7,583 nucleotides of DNA, taken from contig JADFRB010000082.1 of the NCBI GenBank assembly GCA_022561525.1, positions 1 through 7,583 of the forward strand, written 5' to 3'. The translations under genes were made by a program, and so were the position numbers. Origin of the DNA: Nitrospinota bacterium (GTDB taxonomy: Bacteria > Nitrospirota > Nitrospiria > Nitrospirales > UBA8639). The stretch's first letter is position 1. Each line of letters starts with the position of its first letter. The notes under the pieces are model-generated. The model was not told the DNA's origin. It did not search any database and was given only the letters and a program-made list of their open reading frames with translations. Shown here in pieces: positions 1 to 6,737 of this stretch.

Positions 1-73
1 TCGTATCACATTAAAAGACCGAACATCAAGAACCCAGGTCAATTTGAACATCGAAAGAACACAGAGCATTCGG

Positions 74-1696
74 CTACCGTGGAGCGCCCGTCAGATTCGA
101 CGGCAACTGGTGATCGAGTTGGTAGAGTACTGGCGGGGCTAATGTGTCCGCGCATGCGTGAACTTTTACCTGACCGTTGTCATGGACTCGAACGATATCT
201 AATGCCTGGCCATGGTGGTAATGACACCCTAGTGGAGCTAGCCCATCTTTGAGTGATTCTGGCGTATCCCAATGGGCTGTGATTAACGCGGTTCGTGCCG
301 GGTTTCGATGACTAAACATGAACGACAGATGATCGGGATACCAATCCGCGCCACCTGTGGCATAGGAAACAAAAAGTTTGGCTTGGGCTTGGGCCACTAT
401 ATCCGAAAGATATTGATTCGTCAGAAAGCCGTTTTCTCCCACCTCTAACCACCGGCCGGGATGAGATAAACTCGCATGAGCCGTGTAGGAACGAATTTCT
501 TTCAACTGTTGTTGGGAGGCATAGACGGTCATAATGGGACCATATTGTTCGACAAGTTGAGTCATGACCCTATCGTGTAGGGCGGATTTGCCATCGTTCG
601 TTGGCCCGCTATCCGCATGGACTAACGTATTGTGGCCTCGATCACTGATTAAATAACAATTTCGGGGAAGCGCCAGATCGCAAGGGTCCTCACCGAAAAA
701 CGGGACCGACACCACTTGCCCACCTTCAAATTTCCAAATTTCCCCATGGGCCAACTCAATGACATTCGTGAACCCGAGTTCTCGCATGAGGGAGAGATAA
801 TCAAAATACAAGGCCTGCCGGTTTTTCCGGCTTGGCACGATGATGGGCACATCCTTAGGTAGATGCAGCAATGTCCGGGGATCTACATGGTCATCGTGGT
901 CATGAGTCAAGAACACCGCTGCTGGCTGTGGCAACAAGGACGGCCACAGTGAGGGGACCGGGGATTCGGCAAACCAAGGCATCAGCCAAGGATCAAACCA
1001 GAGAAAGTGATTCTGCTGTCGGTACATCAATGCGGCATGACCCAAGTGCACCATGTCTTGATCTCGCGTGGCATCCAACCAATGGGTTCGAACTGAAGAT
1101 GTGTTCGACACCGTCAGACATGCATGCGTGGAAAGCTGCTGCACGAGGTTGGTCAAATGTTGTGCAATCTCGCGACCAGAGGCCGTGGCGATGGTGCGAA
1201 TTTCCGCCACGGTTCGCGTCCCATTCAAAAATCCCAACAGCTTTCCCACCACCGGTGAAAGCGGACGATCAAACCCAAACGGTATGGTTTGGTGCGTGAC
1301 CGCATTGAAAATTCGCAACCCGGAATAATTCATGACTGCGGATTTATCACGATCTTGAGGAAATTCCCAAAGAAACGTGCCATCAGGATTTCGCCCGCAA
1401 CGGATGTGAGCCTGGAGCCGCGGGCGCGTTTGTACAACTTCCGCGTACGCATCCTCAAGGCGCCCACGAATTTGGGTATCATCCACTGTAGTACGTCGAG
1501 CAAAGACATCACTAATCGCGGTTTCCACAGAACTCATGAGAATGCTATGCACCTCATGGAGACTTGCGACAACCTCAGGATCAACTCCACCCATAAACGG
1601 AAACGGACCTGGTGGCTCCGAGCTTTCCAATTGCACCCACACCCACGGTTGCAATCCCACAAATTGATTCGAGCCGAATTGATCCAAAATAGCCAT
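74..1696 (-). CDS. MBL-fold metallo-hydrolase with N-terminal PqqD-like region
   Basis: A 540-residue protein whose C-terminal two thirds is a metallo-beta-lactamase fold. The metal motif THDHDDH is plain (H265, H267, D269, H270, counted from the ATG). It is preceded by a strand-turn FDPWL and followed at about 360-364 by HADSG, whose aspartate would bridge the metals. The layout is nearest to UlaG-like hydrolases. Residues about 132-198 (from FGFDRPLS through GTRTVAEI) look like a PqqD-type winged helix; the first 130 residues I do not recognise. No signal peptide or membrane segment is seen, so it is probably cytoplasmic. The substrate is unknown. The start is uncertain: ATG at 1696 or an in-frame GTG two codons earlier (1702), neither with a good ribosome site. 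It lies downstream of the VOC gene on the same strand, but 250 bp and a palindromic element separate them, so they are probably not one transcript. The fold is secure; the specific function is not. Confidence 0.85.
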   Translation of the reverse strand: MAILDQFGSNQFVGLQPWVWVQLESSEPPGPFPFMGGVDPEVVASLHEVHSILMSSVETAISDVFARRTTVDDTQIRGRLEDAYAEVVQTRPRLQAHIRCGRNPDGTFLWEFPQDRDKSAVMNYSGLRIFNAVTHQTIPFGFDRPLSPVVGKLLGFLNGTRTVAEIRTIATASGREIAQHLTNLVQQLSTHACLTVSNTSSVRTHWLDATRDQDMVHLGHAALMYRQQNHFLWFDPWLMPWFAESPVPSLWPSLLPQPAAVFLTHDHDDHVDPRTLLHLPKDVPIIVPSRKNRQALYFDYLSLMRELGFTNVIELAHGEIWKFEGGQVVSVPFFGEDPCDLALPRNCYLISDRGHNTLVHADSGPTNDGKSALHDRVMTQLVEQYGPIMTVYASQQQLKEIRSYTAHASLSHPGRWLEVGENGFLTNQYLSDIVAQAQAKLFVSYATGGADWYPDHLSFMFSHRNPARTALITAHWDTPESLKDGLAPLGCHYHHGQALDIVRVHDNGQVKVHACADTLAPPVLYQLDHQLPSNLTGAPR

Positions 1697-1762
1697 CGTC
1701 ACAAGAACATTTTCTTATTGAGGTGGTGCAAAATTAGTGTATTGACCGCTAAGAGCACATGG

Positions 1763-1952
1763 GATGTTCAAAACCTGTCCTGAGTCTGTCGAAGGAAAGG
1801 CTATAGGCGCTTTGGCGCGCGGAGCGTACGGTTAGTACGTGAGCACGACAAAGGGCCGACCTGCCTGCGCGAAGCCGCTCCGGCGGAGGCAGGGAACGCC
1901 GCTGGCTTGTCTGCCATAGCCTTGGCGAAGGCTGACGCCCTTTTTCAACATC
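1763..1952. repeat. Nested palindromic intergenic element
   Basis: This 190-bp stretch fills most of the gap between the two minus-strand genes and is built of nested inverted repeats. The outer arms are GATGTTCAAAA (1763-1773) and TTTTCAACATC (1942-1952), which pair except at one base. A second pair is AAGGCTAT (1797-1804) with ATAGCCTT (1916-1923). The core is a hairpin, CCTGCCT (1860-1866) with AGGCAGG (1887-1893), containing an inner GCCG/CGGC stem. It also carries CCTGTCCTGAGTCTGTCGAA (1775-1794), which resembles a motif I recall as dispersed between genes in several environmental bacteria. It begins just past the VOC stop codon and may serve as a terminator or be a non-autonomous repeat. 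It is GC-rich and has no convincing ORF. Confidence 0.7.
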
Positions 1953-1954
1953 TC

Positions 1955-2398
1955 CTATGACGAAAAACGAATCGCGCTAATCGTTGGTTCATAAATAATT
2001 TGGATGACTATGTGATCAGGATCGGCAAGATAAAAAGAATAACTGCCATCCCGGTGTTGTTTCGGATGATGCACAATTGTTACCCCCTCTTTCACCACCT
2101 GCTTATACAGTTGATCCACCCTCTCTGGGGTCTCCATCAAAAACCCCAAGTGATCCAAAAACTGTCCGTGGCCCGGTCGATGTTCGTGAAGGTCACCACT
2201 GGGAATTTGGTGAAGAGCAAGGTTATCGACACCCGAACTCATATACACATTTTCGGCATCTGGTTCCCACACAATGTCCATTCCAAACCAGGTTTGATAA
2301 AACGTTTTGGATTGGTCCAGGTTCGAGACATTCAACGCCACATGGCGTAGACCTTGTGTCGAGGGAATATTTCGGTGGTCGTGGTCGGTCATAATCAT
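1955..2398 (-). CDS. VOC (glyoxalase/dioxygenase-fold) family protein
   Basis: A 147-residue protein with the two beta-alpha-beta-beta-beta modules of the vicinal oxygen chelate superfamily. The first module opens with LRHVALNVSNLDQSKTFY (residues 17-34) and the second with DHLGFLMET (82-90). It closes with the typical FYLADPDH-IVIQI strand (about 122-134). The likely metal ligands by position are H19, H63, H83 and Q133. The last is normally glutamate in glyoxalase I, so the metal site or reaction may differ. Length is usual for a single-domain VOC protein. The substrate cannot be read from the sequence: glyoxalase, ring-cleavage dioxygenase and thiol transferase relatives all look alike. The start could be ATG 2398 or ATG 2392, and neither has a clear Shine-Dalgarno. 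It is divergent from hemD with a 189-bp gap. The TAG stop almost touches the palindromic element. Confidence 0.85.
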   Translation of the reverse strand: MIMTDHDHRNIPSTQGLRHVALNVSNLDQSKTFYQTWFGMDIVWEPDAENVYMSSGVDNLALHQIPSGDLHEHRPGHGQFLDHLGFLMETPERVDQLYKQVVKEGVTIVHHPKQHRDGSYSFYLADPDHIVIQIIYEPTISAIRFSS

Positions 2399-2587
2399 GT
2401 TCCAGACATTCAGGTGTCACCATATTAGCCATGCCCAATGTATGGAGCAACCTAACAAATACTCGTGAAATTCTCTCCTTACGACAAGACTCAAATTTTG
2501 GACTGCTCCTGCTTTGTGATACCATCGATCCCACAGAAATCGATCGCGTGATCTCAAACCCTTTCGCCAAAATGGTTGCCTTAATCC
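2399..2587. promoter_or_regulatory. Divergent intergenic region between VOC gene and hemD
   Basis: This 189-bp gap must hold the promoters for both outward-facing genes. For hemD, a weak candidate is TTGGAC (2498-2503), a 16-bp spacer and TACCAT (2520-2525). The 7-bp motif ATCGATC occurs twice, at 2524-2530 and 2539-2545, exactly 15 bp apart, so it could be a regulator site. The promoter match is poor and this is only a positional suggestion. Confidence 0.25.
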
Positions 2588-3448
2588 ATGACCATCCAAT
2601 CCGACTCGGCCCAACCCACTGGATTCGCTGGAAGAACCGTCGCGGCCTTCGAAAGCCGCATGGCTGATCACATGGCCACACTTATTTCACGCCATGGAGG
2701 CACACCCCTGGTGGGGCCCTCCATGCAAGAGATTCCCTTGGAAAACAATCCGAAAGCGCTGGACTTCGCTGATCACCTGATGGCGGGATCCATTGACATC
2801 CTGATTCTGCTCACCGGCGTTGGGACAAGGACCTTAGTGGACGTGTGGAAAACACGGTTCTCTTTGGAAGCCATCATACATGCCTTAACTCGGACAACAC
2901 TCGTCGCCCGTGGACCCAAACCCATTGCAGCCTTAAAGGAATTGGGACTCAAACCTCACCTCGTGGTCCCTGAACCCAATACCTGGAAGGATATCCTCCA
3001 AACACTGGACACATTCAAACCTGCGGGACTCTCCGGACTACAGATCGCCATTCAAGAATACGGGGTACCCAACAAGGACCTTGTGGAAGGGTTAACGAAG
3101 CGTGGAGCCCAAGTCACGAATGTGCCTGTGTACCGATGGGCTCTTCCTGATAATGTGGAGCCTCTTAAACATACTCTCCGGAACATTTTGGACGGAAACG
3201 TAGCGGTGGTACTATTCACCAGCGCGGCACAAGTCGATCATGTCGTGGAAATGCTCCACACAACCAACGAACTCGAACCCTTTCGTCACGCTCTTGGAAA
3301 AACCATGGTCGCCTCGATTGGCCCAATTACCACACAGCGGCTCAGGCACCATCATTTTCCGATTGACTTTGAACCTTCCCATTCAAAAATAGGAATCTTG
3401 GTCAAAGAAGCCAGCGCCCACGTCGGTGGTATCCTCAACCAAAAATAG
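2588..3448 (+). CDS. hemD: Uroporphyrinogen-III synthase
   Basis: A 286-residue HEM4-domain protein. The enzyme cyclises hydroxymethylbilane with inversion of ring D to give uroporphyrinogen III, the branch point for haem, sirohaem and cobalamin, in the cytoplasm. Family landmarks are visible: an opening GRTVAAFESR (15-24), ILLTGVGTR (73-81) in the first subdomain, ARGPKPIAALKELG (107-120) in the linker, VLFTSAAQVDHVVEML (208-223) in the second, and VASIGPITTQRLR (241-253) near the active cleft. It is slightly longer than the usual 250 or so residues. ATG 2588 is chosen because the domain starts about 12 residues in; no strong ribosome site precedes it. No hemC or other tetrapyrrole gene is adjacent. 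HEM4 proteins are poorly conserved and some standalone copies have other roles, so the fold is surer than the reaction. Confidence 0.85.
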   Translation: MTIQSDSAQPTGFAGRTVAAFESRMADHMATLISRHGGTPLVGPSMQEIPLENNPKALDFADHLMAGSIDILILLTGVGTRTLVDVWKTRFSLEAIIHALTRTTLVARGPKPIAALKELGLKPHLVVPEPNTWKDILQTLDTFKPAGLSGLQIAIQEYGVPNKDLVEGLTKRGAQVTNVPVYRWALPDNVEPLKHTLRNILDGNVAVVLFTSAAQVDHVVEMLHTTNELEPFRHALGKTMVASIGPITTQRLRHHHFPIDFEPSHSKIGILVKEASAHVGGILNQK

Positions 3449-3544
3449 AACACCTACTAAGGGCCTGTTAAGAAGGCATTACCCCACCCTTATTCCCCAT
3501 TCTCCAGTGGCGGGCAGCCTGAAATCAAGAAAAACCCCTTATTT

Positions 3545-3601
3545 TTCATCATCTTTGTAACGTATAAATATAATGTGGTAAAGAGGAAGGTCACGCTGAC
3601 C
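3545..3601 (+). promoter_or_regulatory. Possible promoter with adjacent dyad
   Basis: A perfect -10 hexamer TATAAT lies at 3569-3574, with a poor -35 candidate TTCATC at 3545-3550 (18-bp spacer). Fourteen bases downstream is the perfect dyad GGTCA-CGC-TGACC (3589-3601), which is operator-like or a small hairpin. No intact gene follows for 700 bp apart from the transposase remnant, so this may be a leftover or a chance match. Confidence 0.25.
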
Positions 3602-3618
3602 AATCCCATGGTCGCCAT

Positions 3619-3690
3619 TTAAGATGAAAAAGCGCAGATGAAGCTAAAAGGCCTTTCTCACTGACCTCCTTCGCCGGCATCTCATCTTAA
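3619..3690. repeat. 72-bp inverted-repeat element
   Basis: Perfect 9-bp inverted ends, TTAAGATGA (3619-3627) and TCATCTTAA (3682-3690), enclose 54 bp that includes the palindrome AAAGGCCTTT (3647-3656). The ends begin and finish with TTAA/TA-type sequence. It could be a miniature transposable element, the two ends of a decayed one, or a transcript hairpin. No T-run follows that would make it a standard terminator. Confidence 0.45.
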
Positions 3691-3918
3691 CGTTAGATCT
3701 TTACAAGCTCAGAATAACTTTCGAGTCTGACTTGGCTGGTGCATAAAGCCGACCATCACGCTGGCTTACCAGAAAATGATAGCCGAACTGGGATAGAGCA
3801 TAATAGGATTTTCCTCAAGAAAAATCCATTCATTGAACTTGGATTCACATAATCTGGGTCCCACCTCCTTTGGTTGGCCAGATGGCATATTCTCTGGCCC
3901 ATAAGGAGGCGGATCTAG

Positions 3919-4191
3919 ATGAAACGGAGTGATACTCAACTGACCGAGGCCAAACGCTACCACCTGTACACGATGCGAAAGCAAAACACATCCATTCGTG
4001 AAATTGTGAAAGGCATGGGGCGGTCCCACACCACCCTGAGTCGAGAATTGACGTGGAACACCTGCCTGAAAGGCTATCGCTACCAACAAGCCCAGCACAA
4101 GGTGGATCTGCAGCACACGGAAAAGCCCAAAGCTGTGAAGCTGACTCGAGTAAACATTCAATTTCAACCCAGTGGTGCACGTATGGGTTGA
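3919..4191 (+). pseudogene. IS30-family transposase, N-terminal remnant
   Basis: The 90-codon frame starts at an ATG nine bases after a strong AAGGAGG (3903-3909). Residues about 7-75 match the N-terminal helix-turn-helix of IS30 transposases: LTEAKRYHLYTMRKQ, then IREIVKGMGRSHTTLSREL, then GYRYQQAQHK and a basic stretch ending near KAVKLT. Full-length proteins are roughly 300-350 residues with a DDE catalytic domain; none of that follows. The last dozen codons (VNIQFQPSGARMG) do not look like the family, so the break is probably near 4145-4150. The gene is therefore a truncated, inactive copy; a DNA-binding fragment could still be made. It sits 112 bp upstream of the inositol operon, on the same strand, marking one edge of that insert. 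Confidence 0.8.
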
Positions 4192-4207
4192 ATTCGCCTC
4201 CGAAAAC

Positions 4208-4241
4208 ATTCCGGGTCAGGGAAGAAATCCCTCACCCGAAT
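4208..4241. terminator. Hairpin upstream of inositol operon
   Basis: An imperfect stem pairs ATTC (4208-4211) with GAAT (4238-4241), GGGT (4213-4216) with ACCC (4234-4237), and AGGG (4218-4221) with CCCT (4229-4232), with one bulge, one C-C mismatch and a 7-base loop. The bases after it are pyrimidine-rich (CCTTCTTA) but not a clean T-run. It could end read-through from the transposase remnant, or lie in the leader of the operon. Confidence 0.35.
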
Positions 4242-4303
4242 CCTTCTTATAGAAATTTACGCCAGGAATCAGTACTTCTTGGGTCTTTAAAGAAAGGCAA
4301 AAT

Positions 4304-5464
4304 ATGAGTAAAGTAAAAATTGCAATCATTGGTCTTGGAAATTGCGCCAGCTCTCTTATTCAAGGGCTGTATTATTATCGGAATAAAACAGCCGAGGAAG
4401 CCATCGGCATTCTTCATTGGGATATCGGAGGCTATAAGCCCTGGGATATCAAGGTAGTCGCGGCTTTCGATATCAACAAAAGAAAAATCAATCAGGATGT
4501 CAACGCCGCCATATTTGAAAAACCTAACTGCACCACGATTTTTTGCCCGGATATTCCGTCTGCGGGTGTTTCTGTTCACATGGGGAAAATCCTCGATGGC
4601 TTTTCAGATCATATGAAATATTATCCGGAGGATGAAACTTTTGTGGTTTCCAATGAAAAAGAACCTACAAAGGAAGAAGTCGTTCAGATCCTCAAGGATT
4701 CAAAAACAGATATTCTTGTCAACTATTTGCCAGTCGGTTCCGAAAAGGCTACTCATTTTTACGTTGAGTGCGCCCTCGAAGCCGGAGTTGCTTTAGTGAA
4801 TAATATTCCTGTTTTTATTGCCAGCGATCCTATTTGGGCAAACCGATTTAAAGAGAAGAATCTTCCCCTTATTGGAGACGATATTAAATCTCAATTGGGT
4901 GCGACGATCACTCATAGGGTATTGTCAGACATTTTCAAAAAGAGAGGAGTTAAAATAGATCGTACGTATCAGTTAAATACTGGGGGCAATACCGATTTCC
5001 TGAATATGTTGAATAGAGATCGTTTGATTTCCAAAAAAATATCAAAAACAGAAGCCGTACAATCGGCCATGGAAACGCGTTTGAGTGATGACAATGTTCA
5101 TATCGGTCCCAGTGATTATGTCCCTTGGCAAAAAGACAATAAAATTTGCTTTATACGAATAGAAGGAAGGCTTTTCGGAGATGTTCCAATGAATCTGGAA
5201 ATGCGTCTTTCAGTGGAAGATTCTCCAAATTCAGCCGGTGTGGCCATAGACACGATACGCTGTGCAAAATTGGCTCTTGACCGGAAACAAGTAGGGATCC
5301 TCGAGGCTCCATCTGCCTATTTTTGCAAACACCCTCCCGTTCAGTTTCCTGATGATAAAGCGTATTCGATGATGGAAGAATTTATTAAAGGAGGGACCGA
5401 ACAATTACGTGAAATGTCTCATAATAGCCGCTGGAAAGGGAAGCAGGCTACAGTCAAAGTTTGA
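4304..5464 (+). CDS. ino1: myo-Inositol-1-phosphate synthase
   Basis: A 386-residue NAD-dependent enzyme that isomerises glucose-6-phosphate to L-myo-inositol-1-phosphate in the cytoplasm; it is the entry step to all inositol compounds. The N-terminal Rossmann motif is IIGLGNCASS (residues 8-17). The catalytic segment GDDIKSQLGAT (191-201, with K195) and NTGGNTD (225-231) are intact, as is the late DSPNSAG motif (306-312). Length fits the short prokaryotic/archaeal type (about 360-390) rather than the roughly 500-residue eukaryotic type. ATG 4304 follows AAAGG (4293-4297) by six bases. It is the first gene of a three-gene operon; its last 56 bases are also the start of the cytidylyltransferase gene. 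Base composition is AT-richer than hemD. Identification is firm. Confidence 0.95.
   Translation: MSKVKIAIIGLGNCASSLIQGLYYYRNKTAEEAIGILHWDIGGYKPWDIKVVAAFDINKRKINQDVNAAIFEKPNCTTIFCPDIPSAGVSVHMGKILDGFSDHMKYYPEDETFVVSNEKEPTKEEVVQILKDSKTDILVNYLPVGSEKATHFYVECALEAGVALVNNIPVFIASDPIWANRFKEKNLPLIGDDIKSQLGATITHRVLSDIFKKRGVKIDRTYQLNTGGNTDFLNMLNRDRLISKKISKTEAVQSAMETRLSDDNVHIGPSDYVPWQKDNKICFIRIEGRLFGDVPMNLEMRLSVEDSPNSAGVAIDTIRCAKLALDRKQVGILEAPSAYFCKHPPVQFPDDKAYSMMEEFIKGGTEQLREMSHNSRWKGKQATVKV
5387..5395 (+). promoter_or_regulatory. Internal ribosome binding site for the fused transferase gene
   Basis: AAAGGAGGG lies inside the ino1 coding sequence, 13 bases before GTG 5409. The spacing is longer than ideal, but it is the only strong site nearby. 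The GTG is the only plausible start that keeps the nucleotide-binding AAGKGSRL motif, which begins six codons later. Coupling to ino1 translation is also likely. Confidence 0.5.
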
Positions 5465-6737
5465 TTGTAAACCACTTATCCCCGTACTAGGGATCCCTTT
5501 AATTGAGAGAGTCATACGCTCCGCTATGGAAGCTGGAGCCTATGATTTTTACGTGGTTGTTGGCTACGAAGGAGAGCGTGTCCGCAAGTTTTTAAATTCC
5601 TTGTCCGAACGCCTGGGTATTCCCATCACGGTCATCCCTAACGAAGACTGGGAAAAAGAGAACGGCTGGTCTGTTCTAAAAGCTAAAGAATATCTGAAAG
5701 AGCCTTTTTATCTGCTGATGGCAGACCATCTCTTTGAACCCGATATCATCCGTCGATTAGCTGAATATCGCCTGGAAGAAGGTGAAATTGTATTAGGCGT
5801 TGATGAGAATCTTGAGAATGGCTTAATCGATATGGACGATGTGACTCGTGTTGAATTTGATGAAGGGAAAATAAACGGCATTGGCAAAAACATAAATAAA
5901 TTCAACGGCTTTGATACAGGAATTTTCAGATGCACACCGGCTCTTTTTCAAGCCATAGAACATTCCTCAGCATCTGAAAACAACACCACACTATCTGGAG
6001 CGGTTCAGATGTTGGCTCATGAAAACTCTGCCCGAATCGTCAGCATTGGAGATAATTTCTGGATAGATGTGGATGATCCCAAAGCGTTTAGAAAGGCGGA
6101 AAATGTCCTTTTAAAAAATTTACGTACAGAAAAACACAATGATGGACCTGTTGCCCGTTATTTGAATCGGCCCTTGTCGATTGCTATGTCAAGATTTCTC
6201 GTCCGTACCCGCATCACACCCAATCAGATTTCAATTTTTTCATTTTTTGTTTCGTTGGTTGGCGCAGGACTATTTTTCATCGGAGGGAGGCCCGAGCTTA
6301 TTCTGGGAGGTTTTCTGGCACAGTTTGCTTCCGTCGTTGATGGCTGCGATGGTGAGGTGGCCCGACTCAAGTTTCAAAGTAGTCAGTATGGAGCCTGGTT
6401 GGACGCTGTTTTGGATCGTTATGCAGATGCTTTTTTGCTATTTGGTCTTACTTGGTATGAGTTTCAGGCTAAAGCAAATGAAAATATTTTGTGGATAGGG
6501 TTCCTGGCGATCATCGGTTCCTTCATGCTGAGCTACTCTGCTGATAAGTTTGACAATATGATGAAAAACCGAATTGATAAATTTGGAGGGATTCGAATTG
6601 GTCGGGATATTCGAATTTTTTTAATTTTTCTAGGGGCTCTTTTCAATCAGATTACTATCACCTTGGTGATAATTGCTGCCGTTATGAATGTTGAAACATT
6701 AAGACGACTTGTTATTTGTCGGGACAATGATGAATAA
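5409..6737 (+). CDS. Bifunctional inositol-1-P cytidylyltransferase / CDP-inositol:inositol-1-P transferase (DIPP synthase type)
   Basis: A 442-residue fusion. Residues 1 to about 240 form a nucleotidyltransferase: IIAAGKGSRL (5-14), KPL (21-23), metal-site MADH (D106) and WIDVDD (218-223). Residues about 250-442 form a membrane CDP-alcohol phosphotransferase with the complete signature: D311, D314, G315, A318, R319, then eight residues, G328, D332 and D336. About six hydrophobic helices are visible (near 274-292, 296-313, 339-352, 360-376, 401-412, 413-428). This domain order matches the bifunctional IPCT/DIPPS known from Archaeoglobus and other hyperthermophiles: CTP plus inositol-1-phosphate gives CDP-inositol, which condenses with a second inositol-1-phosphate to phosphorylated di-myo-inositol phosphate. 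The ino1 gene overlapping upstream supplies the substrate. The inositol specificity is inferred from fusion and context; a phosphoinositide lipid synthase or another CDP-polyol enzyme remains possible. GTG start. Confidence 0.85.
   Translation: MKCLIIAAGKGSRLQSKFDCKPLIPVLGIPLIERVIRSAMEAGAYDFYVVVGYEGERVRKFLNSLSERLGIPITVIPNEDWEKENGWSVLKAKEYLKEPFYLLMADHLFEPDIIRRLAEYRLEEGEIVLGVDENLENGLIDMDDVTRVEFDEGKINGIGKNINKFNGFDTGIFRCTPALFQAIEHSSASENNTTLSGAVQMLAHENSARIVSIGDNFWIDVDDPKAFRKAENVLLKNLRTEKHNDGPVARYLNRPLSIAMSRFLVRTRITPNQISIFSFFVSLVGAGLFFIGGRPELILGGFLAQFASVVDGCDGEVARLKFQSSQYGAWLDAVLDRYADAFLLFGLTWYEFQAKANENILWIGFLAIIGSFMLSYSADKFDNMMKNRIDKFGGIRIGRDIRIFLIFLGALFNQITITLVIIAAVMNVETLRRLVICRDNDE

Larger units (their letters stand above)
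3449..3918. other. Gene-free stretch between hemD and transposase remnant
   Basis: No ORF on either strand of this 470-bp stretch looks like a known protein. It is AT-rich for this side of the window. It holds a weak AT hairpin (3529-3547), a promoter-like segment with a dyad (3545-3601), a 72-bp inverted-repeat element (3619-3690), and another short stem GGATTTT/AAAATCC (3806-3812 with 3821-3827). The last part, just before the transposase remnant, may belong to the left end of that insertion sequence, but I could not define its terminal repeat or a target duplication. Confidence 0.5.

Noticed and set aside
871..1783. Long open frames on the plus strand across 871-1783
   Set aside because: They are antisense to the MBL gene, show low-complexity composition with no domain, and the minus-strand frame has clear catalytic motifs.
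2223..2681. Minus-strand frame of 152 codons spanning the VOC start and hemD start
   Set aside because: It runs antisense through the start of hemD and out of frame through the VOC gene; it has no recognisable motif and would cover the divergent promoter region.
3529..3547. GAAAAA/TTTTTC hairpin after hemD as a terminator
   Set aside because: The stem is only six bases and all but one pair are A-T, too weak for a rho-independent terminator; it is not followed by a separate T-run.
3766..4209. Minus-strand frame of 147 codons opposite the transposase remnant
   Set aside because: The plus strand has a strong ribosome site and a clear IS30 helix-turn-helix; the opposite frame is cysteine- and histidine-rich with no family resemblance.
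4053..4307. Plus-strand frame continuing past the transposase stop as a possible frameshifted transposase C-terminus
   Set aside because: Its residues do not resemble the DDE domain of IS30 transposases, so a frameshift does not restore the gene; truncation fits better.
6181..6498. Plus-strand frame of 105 codons inside the CDP-alcohol transferase domain
   Set aside because: It overlaps the perfectly conserved CDP-alcohol phosphotransferase motif in the other frame and has no motif of its own.
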